From Streptomyces sp. CB09001 (lineage in GTDB: Bacteria; Actinomycetota; Actinomycetes; Streptomycetales; Streptomycetaceae): a stretch of DNA of 64,000 nt. The stretch is from NCBI RefSeq assembly GCF_003369795.1, contig NZ_CP026730.1, forward strand, positions 682,001 to 746,000, written 5' to 3'. The notes under the pieces were generated by a model. The model had not been told where the DNA came from and did not search any database. It worked only from the letters and a program-made list of their open reading frames with translations. A program made the position numbers and the translations under genes. Shown here in pieces: positions 1-8,542 of the stretch (the stretch's first letter is position 1; each line of letters starts with the position of its first letter).

Positions 1-939
1 CGGGGCGTGGTGGCCGACCCGGAACGGATCATGGTGGTCTCCGGCGTGGCTCAGGCCACCTCGCTGCTGGCGGGCGTGCTCCACGCGCTCGGGACGCGCA
101 CCGCCGGTGTCGAGGACCCCGGCAGCCCTCAGCACCACGCCCTGTACGCCGCGGCGGGCCTCGGCACCGTGCCCCTCCCCCTGGACGACGAGGGCCTCGC
201 CACGGACCCGCTGTACGCGTCGGGCGTCCGGCTCGTGGTGACGACACCGGCCCACCAGTTCCCCACCGGGATCGCCTACTCGGCGCGGCGGCGCACCGAA
301 CTGCTCGACTGGGCACGGTCCGTGGACGGCCTCGTTTTGGAGGACGACTACGACGGCGACTTCCGTTACGACCGTGCCCCCGTGGGCGCGCTCCAGGGGC
401 TCGACCCGGAACGCGTCGCCTATACGGGCTCGGTGAGCAAGTCGCTGGCCCCGGGGCTGCGGCTGGGCTGGCTGCTGGTGCCCGACTGGCTGGCGGACGC
501 CGTCGTCGAACGCAAGCGCACCACCGACCTGGGGCACCCGGCCCTCGACCAGGCTCTCTTCGCCCGCTTCGTCGAGCGCGGCGACTACGACCGCCAGCTC
601 CGTGTCTGTCAGCGCGCCTACCGTGAGCGCCGCGACGCCCTGGTGGACGCGCTGGCCGAGCACTTTCCCGGCGCACGGGTCACCGGCATCGCCGCCGGCC
701 TGCACGCCATCGCCACGCTTCCGGAGCGGTACGGGCCCGAGGACGGGTTCCTCGCGCGCGTGGGCGAGGCCGGCGTCGCGGTCCGCGGCCTGGCGGCGTA
801 CGGGCACGGCGGGGCGGCCGGGGGCCCGGGGGCAGGTGGTCCGGCGGCGGGCGAGGAGGTGCGGCTGGTGCTGGGGTACGCGCACCTGACGCCGGGACGG
901 ATCCGGGCGGGGCTGGAGAGGATGGCCCGGGCGGTGTGA
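1..939 (+). CDS. MocR/PdxR-type transcriptional regulator, aminotransferase domain (5' truncated)
   Basis: The reading frame is open from the first base, so the N-terminus (in this family a GntR winged helix) lies outside the window and only about 312 residues are visible. What remains is the fold-type-I aminotransferase domain of MocR regulators: the EDDYDGDFRYDR segment (bases about 340-372) and the PLP lysine in SVSKSLAPG (Lys codon 439-441), followed by the C-terminal small domain. Such proteins use the domain as a PLP or metabolite sensor rather than an enzyme; PdxR members control vitamin B6 synthesis and others control amine or GABA use. The target here is unknown because the upstream neighbour is not visible. 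An ordinary aminotransferase cannot be fully excluded without the N-terminus, but the Glu-Asp-Asp-Tyr-Asp signature favours MocR. Confidence 0.85.
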   Translation, partial: RGVVADPERIMVVSGVAQATSLLAGVLHALGTRTAGVEDPGSPQHHALYAAAGLGTVPLPLDDEGLATDPLYASGVRLVVTTPAHQFPTGIAYSARRRTELLDWARSVDGLVLEDDYDGDFRYDRAPVGALQGLDPERVAYTGSVSKSLAPGLRLGWLLVPDWLADAVVERKRTTDLGHPALDQALFARFVERGDYDRQLRVCQRAYRERRDALVDALAEHFPGARVTGIAAGLHAIATLPERYGPEDGFLARVGEAGVAVRGLAAYGHGGAAGGPGAGGPAAGEEVRLVLGYAHLTPGRIRAGLERMARAV

Positions 940-988
940 CGCTGGCCCTGCCACACGCGAGCGACGATCCGCCCGGGCCGTCCGGGTT

Positions 989-999
989 GTTCACCCGCA
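989..999 (+). promoter_or_regulatory. PHO-box-like site upstream of phoD
   Basis: GTTCACCCGCA matches the consensus of one 11-base direct-repeat unit of Streptomyces PhoP sites (GTTCACC core). The following 11 bases (1000-1010, ATTTCCGTGGG) match weakly. It sits 87 bases before the phoD start, where PhoP activation of alkaline phosphatase genes would be expected. One good unit and one weak unit make this a candidate only. Confidence 0.4.
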
Positions 1000-1085
1000 A
1001 TTTCCGTGGGCGCCTCGCCGTGCCAGTAGGTCTGGCTTCACACCGGCCCGGACACTGGCCGAATTCCGTCTCTGGAGGCGCATCC

Positions 1086-2675
1086 ATGTCACCACGTCGT
1101 CCGTTGCCCGGCCGCCGCGGCGTCCTGCGCGGTTCGCTCGCCGCGTCGGCCGCCCTGACCCTGCCCACCGCCCTCGGGGCGGCGCCGGCGTTCGCCCGTT
1201 CCGGGCGGCCGGGGGCGGGCTGGGGCGTGCAGGCCGGAGACGTGACCTCGCACTCCGGTCTGGTGTGGGTGCGGTCCGACCGGCCGGCCCGGATGATCGT
1301 CGAGACGTCCGCGACCGAGTCGTTCCGCCACCCCCACCGCTGGCACGGTCCGCTGCTCGGGCGCGGCACCGACTTCACCGGCACCACCCGGCTGCGCGGC
1401 CTGCCGCCGGGCGAGCAGATCCACTACCGCGTGCTCCTCGCCGACCCGGACGACCCGCGCCGCACCGGCGAGCCGGTCACCGGCACCTTCCGCACCGTGC
1501 CGGTCCGCCGGCGCGACGGCGTGCGCTTCGTGTGGTCCGGCGACCTCGCGGGCCAGGGCTGGGGCATCAACCCCGACCTCGGCGGCTACCGCATCTACGA
1601 CGCCATGGGCGCCCTGGACCCGGACTTCTTCCTGTGCAGCGGCGACAACATCTACGCCGACGGCCCCATCGCGGAGACGGCCGCCCTGCCCGACGGCGGC
1701 ACCTGGCGGAACATCACTACCGAGGAGAAGTCCAAGGTCGCCGAGACCCTCGCCGAGTTCCGCGGCAACTTCCGCTACAACCTGCTCGACGAGAACCTGC
1801 GGCGCTTCAACGCGCGGGTTCCGTCGATCATCCAGTGGGACGACCACGAGGTGCGCAACAACTGGTACCCCGGTCAGGTGATCGCGGACACGGACGACCG
1901 GTACACCGAGAAGAGCGTCGACGTCCTGGCCGCCCGCGCCCGGCGCGCGTTCGGCGAGTACTTCCCGGTCTCCACCCTGCGCCCCGGCGCGCGCGAGGGG
2001 CGTGTGCACCGGGTGCTGCGCCAGGGCCCGTTGCTCGACGTGTTCGTGCTGGACATGCGGACCTACCGCAACGCCAACTCCCCCGGCGAACAGTCCGTTG
2101 ACCCGCAGGGCATCCTGGGCCGCGAGCAGTTGGAGTGGCTCAAGCGGGAACTGGCACGGTCGCGTGCGGTCTGGAAGGTCATCGCGGCGGACATGCCGAT
2201 CGGACTCGTCGTGCCGGACACCACCGAGGGCGCGCCCCACATCGAGGCGATCGCGCAGGGCGACCCCGGCGCACCCCTGGGGCGCGAGCTGCAGATCGCC
2301 GAACTGCTGCGCTTCGTCAAGCACCGCCGGATCACCGGCACCGTGTGGCTGACGGCCGACGTGCACCACACCTCGGCCCAGCACTACCAGCCCTCGCGGG
2401 CCGCGTTCGGTGACTTCGAGCCGTTCTGGGAGTTCGTGTCGGGGCCGCTCAACGCGGGCGCGTTCCCGGCCAGTGCGCTGGACGGCACCTTCGGTCCCGA
2501 ACGGGTCTTCGTGAAGGCGCCGACCGCCTCGAACGTCTCGCCCGCGGGCGGCTACCAGTTCTTCGGCGAGGTCGACATCGACGGCGACAGCGCCGAGATG
2601 ACGGTGCGGCTGCGCGAGCAGGACGGCACGGTGCTGTTCACGAAGGTGCTGCGGCCGGGCCGGGTGGGCCAGTAG
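1086..2675 (+). CDS. phoD: Alkaline phosphatase D family protein, Tat-exported
   Basis: PhoD phosphodiesterase/phosphomonoesterase, which releases phosphate from organic phosphate esters outside the cell. The ATG at 1086 follows TGGAGGCG at a normal distance; the frame extends further upstream but without a credible start. The 529-residue product opens with a twin-arginine signal peptide (GRRGVLRGSLAAS, Arg10-Arg11, likely cleavage after AFA about residue 37), as is usual for PhoD, which folds with metals before export. An Ig-like PhoD N-terminal domain (about 40-135) precedes the metallophosphatase domain with SGDNIYAD (Asp187), WDDHE (251-255) and TADVHHT (Asp425, His427-His428). Length and motif order are normal. 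Expression is probably phosphate controlled (see 989-999). Confidence 0.93.
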   Translation: MSPRRPLPGRRGVLRGSLAASAALTLPTALGAAPAFARSGRPGAGWGVQAGDVTSHSGLVWVRSDRPARMIVETSATESFRHPHRWHGPLLGRGTDFTGTTRLRGLPPGEQIHYRVLLADPDDPRRTGEPVTGTFRTVPVRRRDGVRFVWSGDLAGQGWGINPDLGGYRIYDAMGALDPDFFLCSGDNIYADGPIAETAALPDGGTWRNITTEEKSKVAETLAEFRGNFRYNLLDENLRRFNARVPSIIQWDDHEVRNNWYPGQVIADTDDRYTEKSVDVLAARARRAFGEYFPVSTLRPGAREGRVHRVLRQGPLLDVFVLDMRTYRNANSPGEQSVDPQGILGREQLEWLKRELARSRAVWKVIAADMPIGLVVPDTTEGAPHIEAIAQGDPGAPLGRELQIAELLRFVKHRRITGTVWLTADVHHTSAQHYQPSRAAFGDFEPFWEFVSGPLNAGAFPASALDGTFGPERVFVKAPTASNVSPAGGYQFFGEVDIDGDSAEMTVRLREQDGTVLFTKVLRPGRVGQ

Positions 2676-2828
2676 TCCCGTAGCCTGTCGGGTGTGCCGC
2701 GCGCCGGCGTCATCCCCCGGTGCGCGGCCTCGCGCCGCCGTCGTGCGGCGGGTGCTTCAACCTCCCCTCCGCAGCGGTCGTATCCGCAGGTCAAAGCGAT
2801 TGTCAGTGGTCGCCTCTACGGTTTTTCC

Positions 2829-4232
2829 ATGACGCGATCTTTGCAGGCCGTGGCCTATCGACGACCCTCCGTGCTGGACTCCGCGGCGGGCGGACAGCAC
2901 CTGGGGCTGGAAACCTCCCGGGGCGCGACGCCCGCCGGCGCCGTGGACCATCCGCGGTTCTTCGCCGGGTTCCTGACGTCTCCTCAGAAGGCGTCCGCGG
3001 CACTGCTCGCGGTGGCCGACGTGGCCGCCCGCCGGTACTACCAGCCGCAGCTGCGGGCCTCGCTCGACCCGGTGGTGACGGGCAGCGGCGACCGGCTCCG
3101 TTTCGAGTCCTTCTCCGGCTGCGGCGGGGTCTACGCCCGCCTGGACGTGCTGGAGGCGGGTCTCGACGGCGGCGAGGTCGGGCACGGCACGACGAACGTC
3201 GACGTCAACAACCCCTTGCGTGAGGCCCTGTCCCGGATCGGCGCCGACGACCCGCTGCATCTGCGGGTCGGCCCAGAGGAATTGGCCGTGACCACGGTGG
3301 ACGGCCCGGTCGTGGAGAAGAAGGTGCCACTGCCCGACCGGTGGCTGCGCGGTTTCGCCGAGGCCCAGGTCATAGCGGCCGGCTTCGACCTGCGGGCCGA
3401 ACTGGACGCGGCCGAGGCGGTGCGCTTCCTGCGCGCGCTGCCCCGCGGCGGCAGAAGCGGGGCGACCGGCCCCCGGTGGGTGGTGCCGTCCGGGCGTTCG
3501 CTGCGTCCGACGACGCGTGCGGTGCCCGGCGCGGTGTGCCTGCCCGGTCCGGAGCGGCTGGCCGCGCTGCAGCGCGTACTGCGGCACGCCACGGCCCTGC
3601 GGGTCTACGGACCGGCGGTCGCCTCGGGGGCCGCCGCCACCGCCTCCGCCTGGGAGGTGCTCCTGCCGGGCATGCGGCTCACCCTCACCCTGTCCCCCGA
3701 CGCCTCGCGCGGGTTCTCCGGGGAGGGCGGTGTCCTCGACGCGCTCGCCACTGACGAGGCGGCCGCGGACGCCGAGCTGATCTCGGTGCTCCTCGCCTGG
3801 GAGCCGCGGATCGACATCGCCGACCTGGCCGCCGCCTCGGGCCTGACCGCCGAGCGGGTGCGTGCGGCGCTGGTCCGCCTCGGCACGTCGGGGCGGGTCG
3901 GGTACGACACCGCGGAGGCGGCCTACTTCCACCGGGAGCTGCCGTACGACGCCGAGCGGGTGGAGCGTCACAATCCGCGGCTGCGTTCGGCCCGCGCCCT
4001 GGTTGCGGCGGGCGCGGTCGCCCTGGACGGGGCGATCGGGACGGTCACGGCCGAGGACGGCCATGTCCACCGGGTGCGCGAGGAGGCGGGAGTGCTCTCC
4101 TGCAGCTGCCTGTGGTGGGCCAAGTACCGGGGCGGGCGCGGTCCGTGCAAGCACGCGCTGGCGGTACGGATGGTACGGCGGGGTTCCGGCGAGCCGCAGG
4201 GTGCGGTTCGGATCGACGGGGGTGCGCGATGA
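2829..4232 (+). CDS. SWIM zinc-finger family protein
   Basis: A 467-residue protein with a C-terminal SWIM zinc finger, CxC-x12-CxH (Cys425, Cys427, Cys440, His442); SWIM domains bind nucleic acid or protein partners. The rest (about 1-400) resembles a conserved Streptomyces family of unknown activity. The frame is open upstream, but ATG 2829 is preferred because a TACGGT -10 box (2817-2822) lies 6 bases before it, implying a leaderless mRNA, and because the upstream residues look non-coding. The stop overlaps the next ATG (ATGA at 4229-4232), so the two products are probably made together and may form a complex. Molecular function is not known. Confidence 0.8.
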   Translation: MTRSLQAVAYRRPSVLDSAAGGQHLGLETSRGATPAGAVDHPRFFAGFLTSPQKASAALLAVADVAARRYYQPQLRASLDPVVTGSGDRLRFESFSGCGGVYARLDVLEAGLDGGEVGHGTTNVDVNNPLREALSRIGADDPLHLRVGPEELAVTTVDGPVVEKKVPLPDRWLRGFAEAQVIAAGFDLRAELDAAEAVRFLRALPRGGRSGATGPRWVVPSGRSLRPTTRAVPGAVCLPGPERLAALQRVLRHATALRVYGPAVASGAAATASAWEVLLPGMRLTLTLSPDASRGFSGEGGVLDALATDEAAADAELISVLLAWEPRIDIADLAAASGLTAERVRAALVRLGTSGRVGYDTAEAAYFHRELPYDAERVERHNPRLRSARALVAAGAVALDGAIGTVTAEDGHVHRVREEAGVLSCSCLWWAKYRGGRGPCKHALAVRMVRRGSGEPQGAVRIDGGAR

Positions 4233-6958
4233 CGACGACGGTGGCGAGTGCGGTGGCGACCCCGGCTGCGACCGCGACCGCGGACCCGACGGGGCTGCTG
4301 GTGGCGGCGGTGCGAGCGGGCCGGACGGCCGAGGTCGTGGCGCTGCTCGACGGCATGACGGACCCGGAGCGGCGCGCTTGCTTCCCCGAGTTGAAGACCG
4401 TCCGTCAGGAGCTGAGGGAGTCTCGCTGGTCCGCGGAGTCCCGCCGGGCCCACCCCGCCCTGCACGCGGCCGGGGCGGCGTGCCAGACCGGTGCGGCGGC
4501 CGTGGCGAACTGGCTCGCGGCCGTCGACATGCGCTGGTCGCAGGCGTCACCGGCGGTCCTGCTGCACGTGCTGGGCGACCGCGATCGCGGGTGGCTGGCC
4601 GACGTGGCGCACCGCCTCGCCCAGCGACCGGCCGCTTCCAACGTGTCGTACGAGCTGATGGCCGGCCTGGTGCGGTTGTCCGGCTGCCCGGTGCCGACGA
4701 CGGAGGCGTACGTCCAGGGCTGGCTGACCCACGTCGGCGGCGGCTGGCAGCGCGGTGGCACGGTCTGCGACCGCCTGCGCCGGGACCCGCACCTCGCGGA
4801 GCTGGTCGCCGCCCTCTTCCGCACCGAAGGCGTCGGCGCGCAACTCGGATGGCTGTCCGGCGACGGACCCGAGAGCTGGACCAGCGCCCTGGCGCGGCTG
4901 AGCGGCGAGGGCGTGCTCGACCGGCGGGCCGTGGTCGACGCGTGCGTGGCACGGCTGCTGCGCGGGGGCGCACCGGCCGAGCTACGGGTGTTCCTGCGCC
5001 TGCTGAAGGACCTGGCCCTCACCCGCGAGGAGGAGCGTCTGCGGACGGCCGACTGGACGGCGCTCGCCTCGGACGCGATGCCGACGGTGGCCGCCCACGC
5101 CCAGTCGGTGCTGGGCGCCCTGGCCCTGGCCGGAGAGTTGCCCCCGCGGAGGTTCGCGGAAATGACCGAGGCGGTGCTGTTCCGCACCGAGAAGAAGCTC
5201 GTGCGGGCCCAGCTCGTGCTGCTCGGCAAGGTACTCACCAAGAACCGGTCCGCGGCCGGTGAGTTGCTGCCGGCCGCCGCACGGGCGTTCGGGCACGAGG
5301 ACTCCGACGCGCAGGAGCGGGCGCTGAAGCTGGTCGAGCGGCACATCGGCAAGGTCACCGCCGCGGCAGTCCGGGAGGAGCTGGCCGGGGCGGCCGAGCA
5401 GTTGATCCCCGCCCTGCGTGCCCGGGCGGTGCGCACGCTGGGGGCGACACCGCCGGACGCTGTGCCCGTGGCCCACGAGGAGGTACTGCCTCCGCCGCCG
5501 CAGCCGGTGCGCCTGGCCCCCGCGCCCGCGGCGGCGGTCGAAGTCGCCGAGGAGATCAGTGCGTTGCTGGCCTCCGGAAGCGACGTGTCCGCGTTCGAGC
5601 GCGCCCTGGACGGGCTGGTCCGGCACGCCCACCTGGACCGGGAAGCCCTGCTGGCGGCCCTCGAACCGGTGGTCGCCCGCCGCTGGTGGGCCGAGGCGGA
5701 GCTGCGCCACGGCCACCGGTCGGACGACTTCTTCGCCCGCCGCCACGAACTGTTCGACGGCGCACGCGCCTTCGACCTCCTCCTCGCGACCCTGTGCGAG
5801 AAGGTCCGGACGGACACCTTGCACCGGGTGGTCAACAACGGCCTGACGAACTCCGGCTGTGCGCACAACTCCCTGGCCCGCCCCTTCGAGGCCCGGGTGT
5901 GGGAGGTGGCCCACCGGCTGCGCACCGATCCCCAGCCGTTCCTGCTGGCCACCCCCACCTGGAGCACGGGTCTGCTCGAACCCGGCGAGCTGGTGGACCG
6001 CCTGGACGCCTACCGCCGCGCGGGCGCCCGGATCGCGGCGGTCGACTTCGGCCAGGCACTGCTGCGGGTGCGGCGGGACGACCGCCCGGCGGCGCTCGCG
6101 GCGGCGGAACGCGCGGCGGCACTGGGGACCGATGAGGGGAAGCGGCTCGCGCGTTGGTTGCTCACCGAACGGACCGCCCCCTCCGCCACGCGGCGGACGG
6201 CGGACAGCCGGATCCTGGTGGAACTCGGCGAGGTGCCCGACCTCCGGTCGGAGGAGTTCCCCGCCGCACTGCGGCTGTTGGGGCGTCCGGTGAACCCGGA
6301 CTCCGACCGCTGGTACTGCAGTCACTGGCGCGGCGAGATGCGCCCGCACTGGTTCGCCCTGCTGCCCGAGCGCCCGGAGCTGGTGGCCGCGCGGCTGCTG
6401 CGGGACGTGTCCGAGGCAGCCGTGCACGACCAGCAGGGCGCCGCCGCCGCGGTGCTGCCCCACCTGGCCGACGCGGACGGCGAGACGGGCGAGGCCGCGC
6501 GTCTGTCCGTGGCGTACGGGCTCGGCGCGCGGCACGCCGAGGACCGGCTCGCCGCGGTGGACGCCCTGCTGATACTGGCGGCGCGCGGTCGGCTGGAAGC
6601 CGACCGGCTGGGCGCGGATCTCGGCCAGCTGGTCCGGCGCGGCGCGGTGAAGCCGGCGCGGCTCGCCGACGCGGTGCGCACCGCCGCCGCGACGGGTGCG
6701 CACGCCACGGTGTGGAAGGTCCTGCGCCAGGTGCTGCCCGTGCTGCTCGCCGACCTCTCCACGGGTGCCGCGACGACTTCCTCGGCCCGTGGGCTCGGCG
6801 AACTGCTGGCCGTTGCGGCCGAGTCTGCCGAACGGACGGGCGAACGGGGCCCTCTGCCGCACCTGTCGGGGGTGGCGGACCGCCGCGGCACGTCACGGCT
6901 GGTGACACAGGCGCGGCGGCTCCGGGAGGCGCTGACGGCGGCACCCGCGACCGCCTGA
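4229..6958 (+). CDS. DUF6493-type large helical-repeat protein
   Basis: A 909-residue, Ala/Leu/Arg-rich protein with no signal peptide, membrane span or catalytic motif that I can recognise. The sequence reads as long amphipathic helices throughout, consistent with a HEAT-like scaffold, interrupted by a proline-rich stretch at about 415-430 (PPPPQPVRLAPAPAA). The N-terminal part (about 20-75, LLVAAVRAGRTAEVVALLDGM) and C-terminal part resemble the DUF6493 family found beside SWIM zinc-finger proteins. It starts at the ATG inside the ATGA overlap with the SWIM gene, so it is translationally coupled. A role as scaffold for the SWIM partner is inference only. Confidence 0.75.
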   Translation: MTTTVASAVATPAATATADPTGLLVAAVRAGRTAEVVALLDGMTDPERRACFPELKTVRQELRESRWSAESRRAHPALHAAGAACQTGAAAVANWLAAVDMRWSQASPAVLLHVLGDRDRGWLADVAHRLAQRPAASNVSYELMAGLVRLSGCPVPTTEAYVQGWLTHVGGGWQRGGTVCDRLRRDPHLAELVAALFRTEGVGAQLGWLSGDGPESWTSALARLSGEGVLDRRAVVDACVARLLRGGAPAELRVFLRLLKDLALTREEERLRTADWTALASDAMPTVAAHAQSVLGALALAGELPPRRFAEMTEAVLFRTEKKLVRAQLVLLGKVLTKNRSAAGELLPAAARAFGHEDSDAQERALKLVERHIGKVTAAAVREELAGAAEQLIPALRARAVRTLGATPPDAVPVAHEEVLPPPPQPVRLAPAPAAAVEVAEEISALLASGSDVSAFERALDGLVRHAHLDREALLAALEPVVARRWWAEAELRHGHRSDDFFARRHELFDGARAFDLLLATLCEKVRTDTLHRVVNNGLTNSGCAHNSLARPFEARVWEVAHRLRTDPQPFLLATPTWSTGLLEPGELVDRLDAYRRAGARIAAVDFGQALLRVRRDDRPAALAAAERAAALGTDEGKRLARWLLTERTAPSATRRTADSRILVELGEVPDLRSEEFPAALRLLGRPVNPDSDRWYCSHWRGEMRPHWFALLPERPELVAARLLRDVSEAAVHDQQGAAAAVLPHLADADGETGEAARLSVAYGLGARHAEDRLAAVDALLILAARGRLEADRLGADLGQLVRRGAVKPARLADAVRTAAATGAHATVWKVLRQVLPVLLADLSTGAATTSSARGLGELLAVAAESAERTGERGPLPHLSGVADRRGTSRLVTQARRLREALTAAPATA

Positions 6959-7061
6959 CGCCCATATCGACACGAAAGGCAAGAACGCCCCAGAAGTCTT
7001 CTTTACCCATCGGTCACAGAGCGTTCGTGATCACGCAACACCGTTCCTTCACAGTGGGTGC

Positions 7062-8432
7062 ATGAGTCGAGACATGTCTGATGTGACGGATGCCGTGGTA
7101 CGCCTCGTCGAACACGGCCCCACGGTGCCGGCCATGGTGCTGGTCTCGCTGGCCGCACTGATCGCCACGGCTGGTTTCCACACCCGGTGGTCACGACGCC
7201 ACGGGCAGGCGCCGCCGGCGGACGATACCGGCGCCCGGCCGCCGACCGCCGAGCGGCCGGCCGGGACCGGACCCACCGGGTCCGAGCCGGGCGGATCCGA
7301 GCCGGGCGGATCCGAGCCCGTCGGTGAGAGCGCGCTGTGGCGGATGCGCACGACGGTGCGGGATGCGCCGGGGTCGCTGGCCGTACTCTGCGCGGCCCTC
7401 GCCGAGCAGCGGATCGACATCCTGAGCCTGCAGACGCACCCGTTGACCGAGGGCACGGTGGACGAGTTCCTGCTCCGTGCCCCGGATGAGCTGAGCGGGG
7501 CCGAGCTGGCCGACGTGGTGACGACGGCGGGCGGCGCCCGGACCTGGACCGAGCGGGCGGACGCCCACGATCTGGTCGACGCGCCCACCCGGGTGCTCGG
7601 CCTGGCCGTCCGCACCGCCCTGGACGCGGCGGAACTGCCCCTGGCACTGCGGCAGTTGCTGGGCCGGTGCACCATCAGGTCCCACCCGGCGCCGACGGAG
7701 GGCGGGGCGGCGGCACGAGCGGCGGAGGCGGTACCGCCGGAGGGCGCGCTCGAGGACACCGTGCTGCGGCTGCGCGCCCCCGAGGGCGGGGTGATCAGCG
7801 TGGAGCGGCCCCATCTGCCGTTCACCCCGGCCGAGTTCGCCCGGGCGCGGGCGCTGGTCGAGCTGGACGCCCGGCTCGGTCCGCGGGTCCCGCGGGAACG
7901 GGACGTGCTGACGCTGCCCGAGGGGAGCGACATCACGGTCCGCCGGGCCGACACGCGTGACGTTCCGGCCGCGAAGGCGATGCACGAGCGCTGCTCGGAG
8001 CGGACGCTGGGGATGCGGTATCACGGCCCGGTCGGGGACGCCGACCGGTACCTCAACCATCTGCTCAGCCCCCGCTTCGGCCGCACCCTCGCCGTGCAGA
8101 CCGCGTCGGGGCGGATCGTCGGGCTGGGCCACCTGTTGTGGGACGGGGACGAGACGGAGGTCGCGCTGCTCGTCGAGGACGGGTGGCAGCGCCGCGGCAT
8201 CGGCAGCGAACTCCTGGCCCGGCTCGTGGCGATGGCGGCCGACGCGGGCTGCGAGAGCGTGTACGCGATCACGCAGGCGTCGAACACCGGCATGGTCGCC
8301 GCGATGCGCGGCCTGGGCCTCCCCCTCGACTACCAGATCGAGGAGGGGACCCTGGTCGTCACGGCCCGCCTGGACCCCGCCACCCGCTCCGCGGCACGGC
8401 TGCCGCAGGCGGAGCGGATCGGCCGGGAGTGA
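7062..8432 (+). CDS. GNAT N-acetyltransferase fused to an ACT domain, with N-terminal membrane anchor
   Basis: 456 residues. Order: a hydrophobic segment (about 22-42, AMVLVSLAALIATAGF) that could anchor the protein; a low-complexity linker with Gly-Ser-Glu-Pro repeats (about 66-88); an ACT-like domain (about 90-160, RMRTTVRDAPGSLAVLCAAL) of the type that binds amino acids; a linker; and a C-terminal GNAT domain (about 290-430) with the acetyl-CoA loop QRRGIGSELL. The design suggests an acetyltransferase gated by an amino acid, but the substrate is unknown. ATG 7062 and an in-frame ATG at 7077 are both possible starts; neither has a strong ribosome site. It converges on the PLP gene across a tandem repeat. 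Confidence 0.75.
   Translation: MSRDMSDVTDAVVRLVEHGPTVPAMVLVSLAALIATAGFHTRWSRRHGQAPPADDTGARPPTAERPAGTGPTGSEPGGSEPGGSEPVGESALWRMRTTVRDAPGSLAVLCAALAEQRIDILSLQTHPLTEGTVDEFLLRAPDELSGAELADVVTTAGGARTWTERADAHDLVDAPTRVLGLAVRTALDAAELPLALRQLLGRCTIRSHPAPTEGGAAARAAEAVPPEGALEDTVLRLRAPEGGVISVERPHLPFTPAEFARARALVELDARLGPRVPRERDVLTLPEGSDITVRRADTRDVPAAKAMHERCSERTLGMRYHGPVGDADRYLNHLLSPRFGRTLAVQTASGRIVGLGHLLWDGDETEVALLVEDGWQRRGIGSELLARLVAMAADAGCESVYAITQASNTGMVAAMRGLGLPLDYQIEEGTLVVTARLDPATRSAARLPQAERIGRE
7281..7320 (+). repeat. 15-base tandem repeat inside the ACT-GNAT gene
   Basis: TCCGAGCCGGGCGGA occurs twice without mismatch (7281-7295, 7296-7310), followed by a partial third copy. It encodes the Ser-Glu-Pro-Gly-Gly linker between the membrane segment and the ACT domain. 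Being a multiple of three, copy-number change would alter linker length only. Confidence 0.9.
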
Positions 8433-8458
8433 CGGGCGGCGGGCGCGGTGGCACGGTC

Positions 8459-8542
8459 ACCCGGCCCACGACCGTCGTCACCCGCCGCGCAGCAGCGCTC
8501 ACCCGGCCCACGACCGTGTTCACCCGCCCCGCAGCGGCGCTC
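8459..8542. repeat. 42-base tandem duplication at a convergent gene junction
   Basis: Two adjacent 42-base copies (8459-8500 and 8501-8542), both starting ACCCGGCCCACGACCGT, differ at about five positions; a decayed third beginning ACTCGGCCGGCGAC follows. The block fills the space between the GNAT stop (8432) and the PLP-enzyme stop (8541-8543). It may be a decayed 3' coding duplication or part of the shared termination region. Confidence 0.8.

Noticed and set aside
2757..4973. Minus-strand open frame of 738 codons opposite the SWIM and DUF6493 genes
   Set aside because: Arg/Pro/Gly-rich shadow without domains; the plus strand has the SWIM motif and ATGA coupling.
4982..6862. Minus-strand frame of 626 codons opposite the DUF6493 gene
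   Set aside because: Antisense shadow with Gln/Gly/Arg-rich composition and no ribosome site.
8459..8542. Possible CRISPR repeats
   Set aside because: The 42-base copies are directly adjacent without spacers and only two in number.
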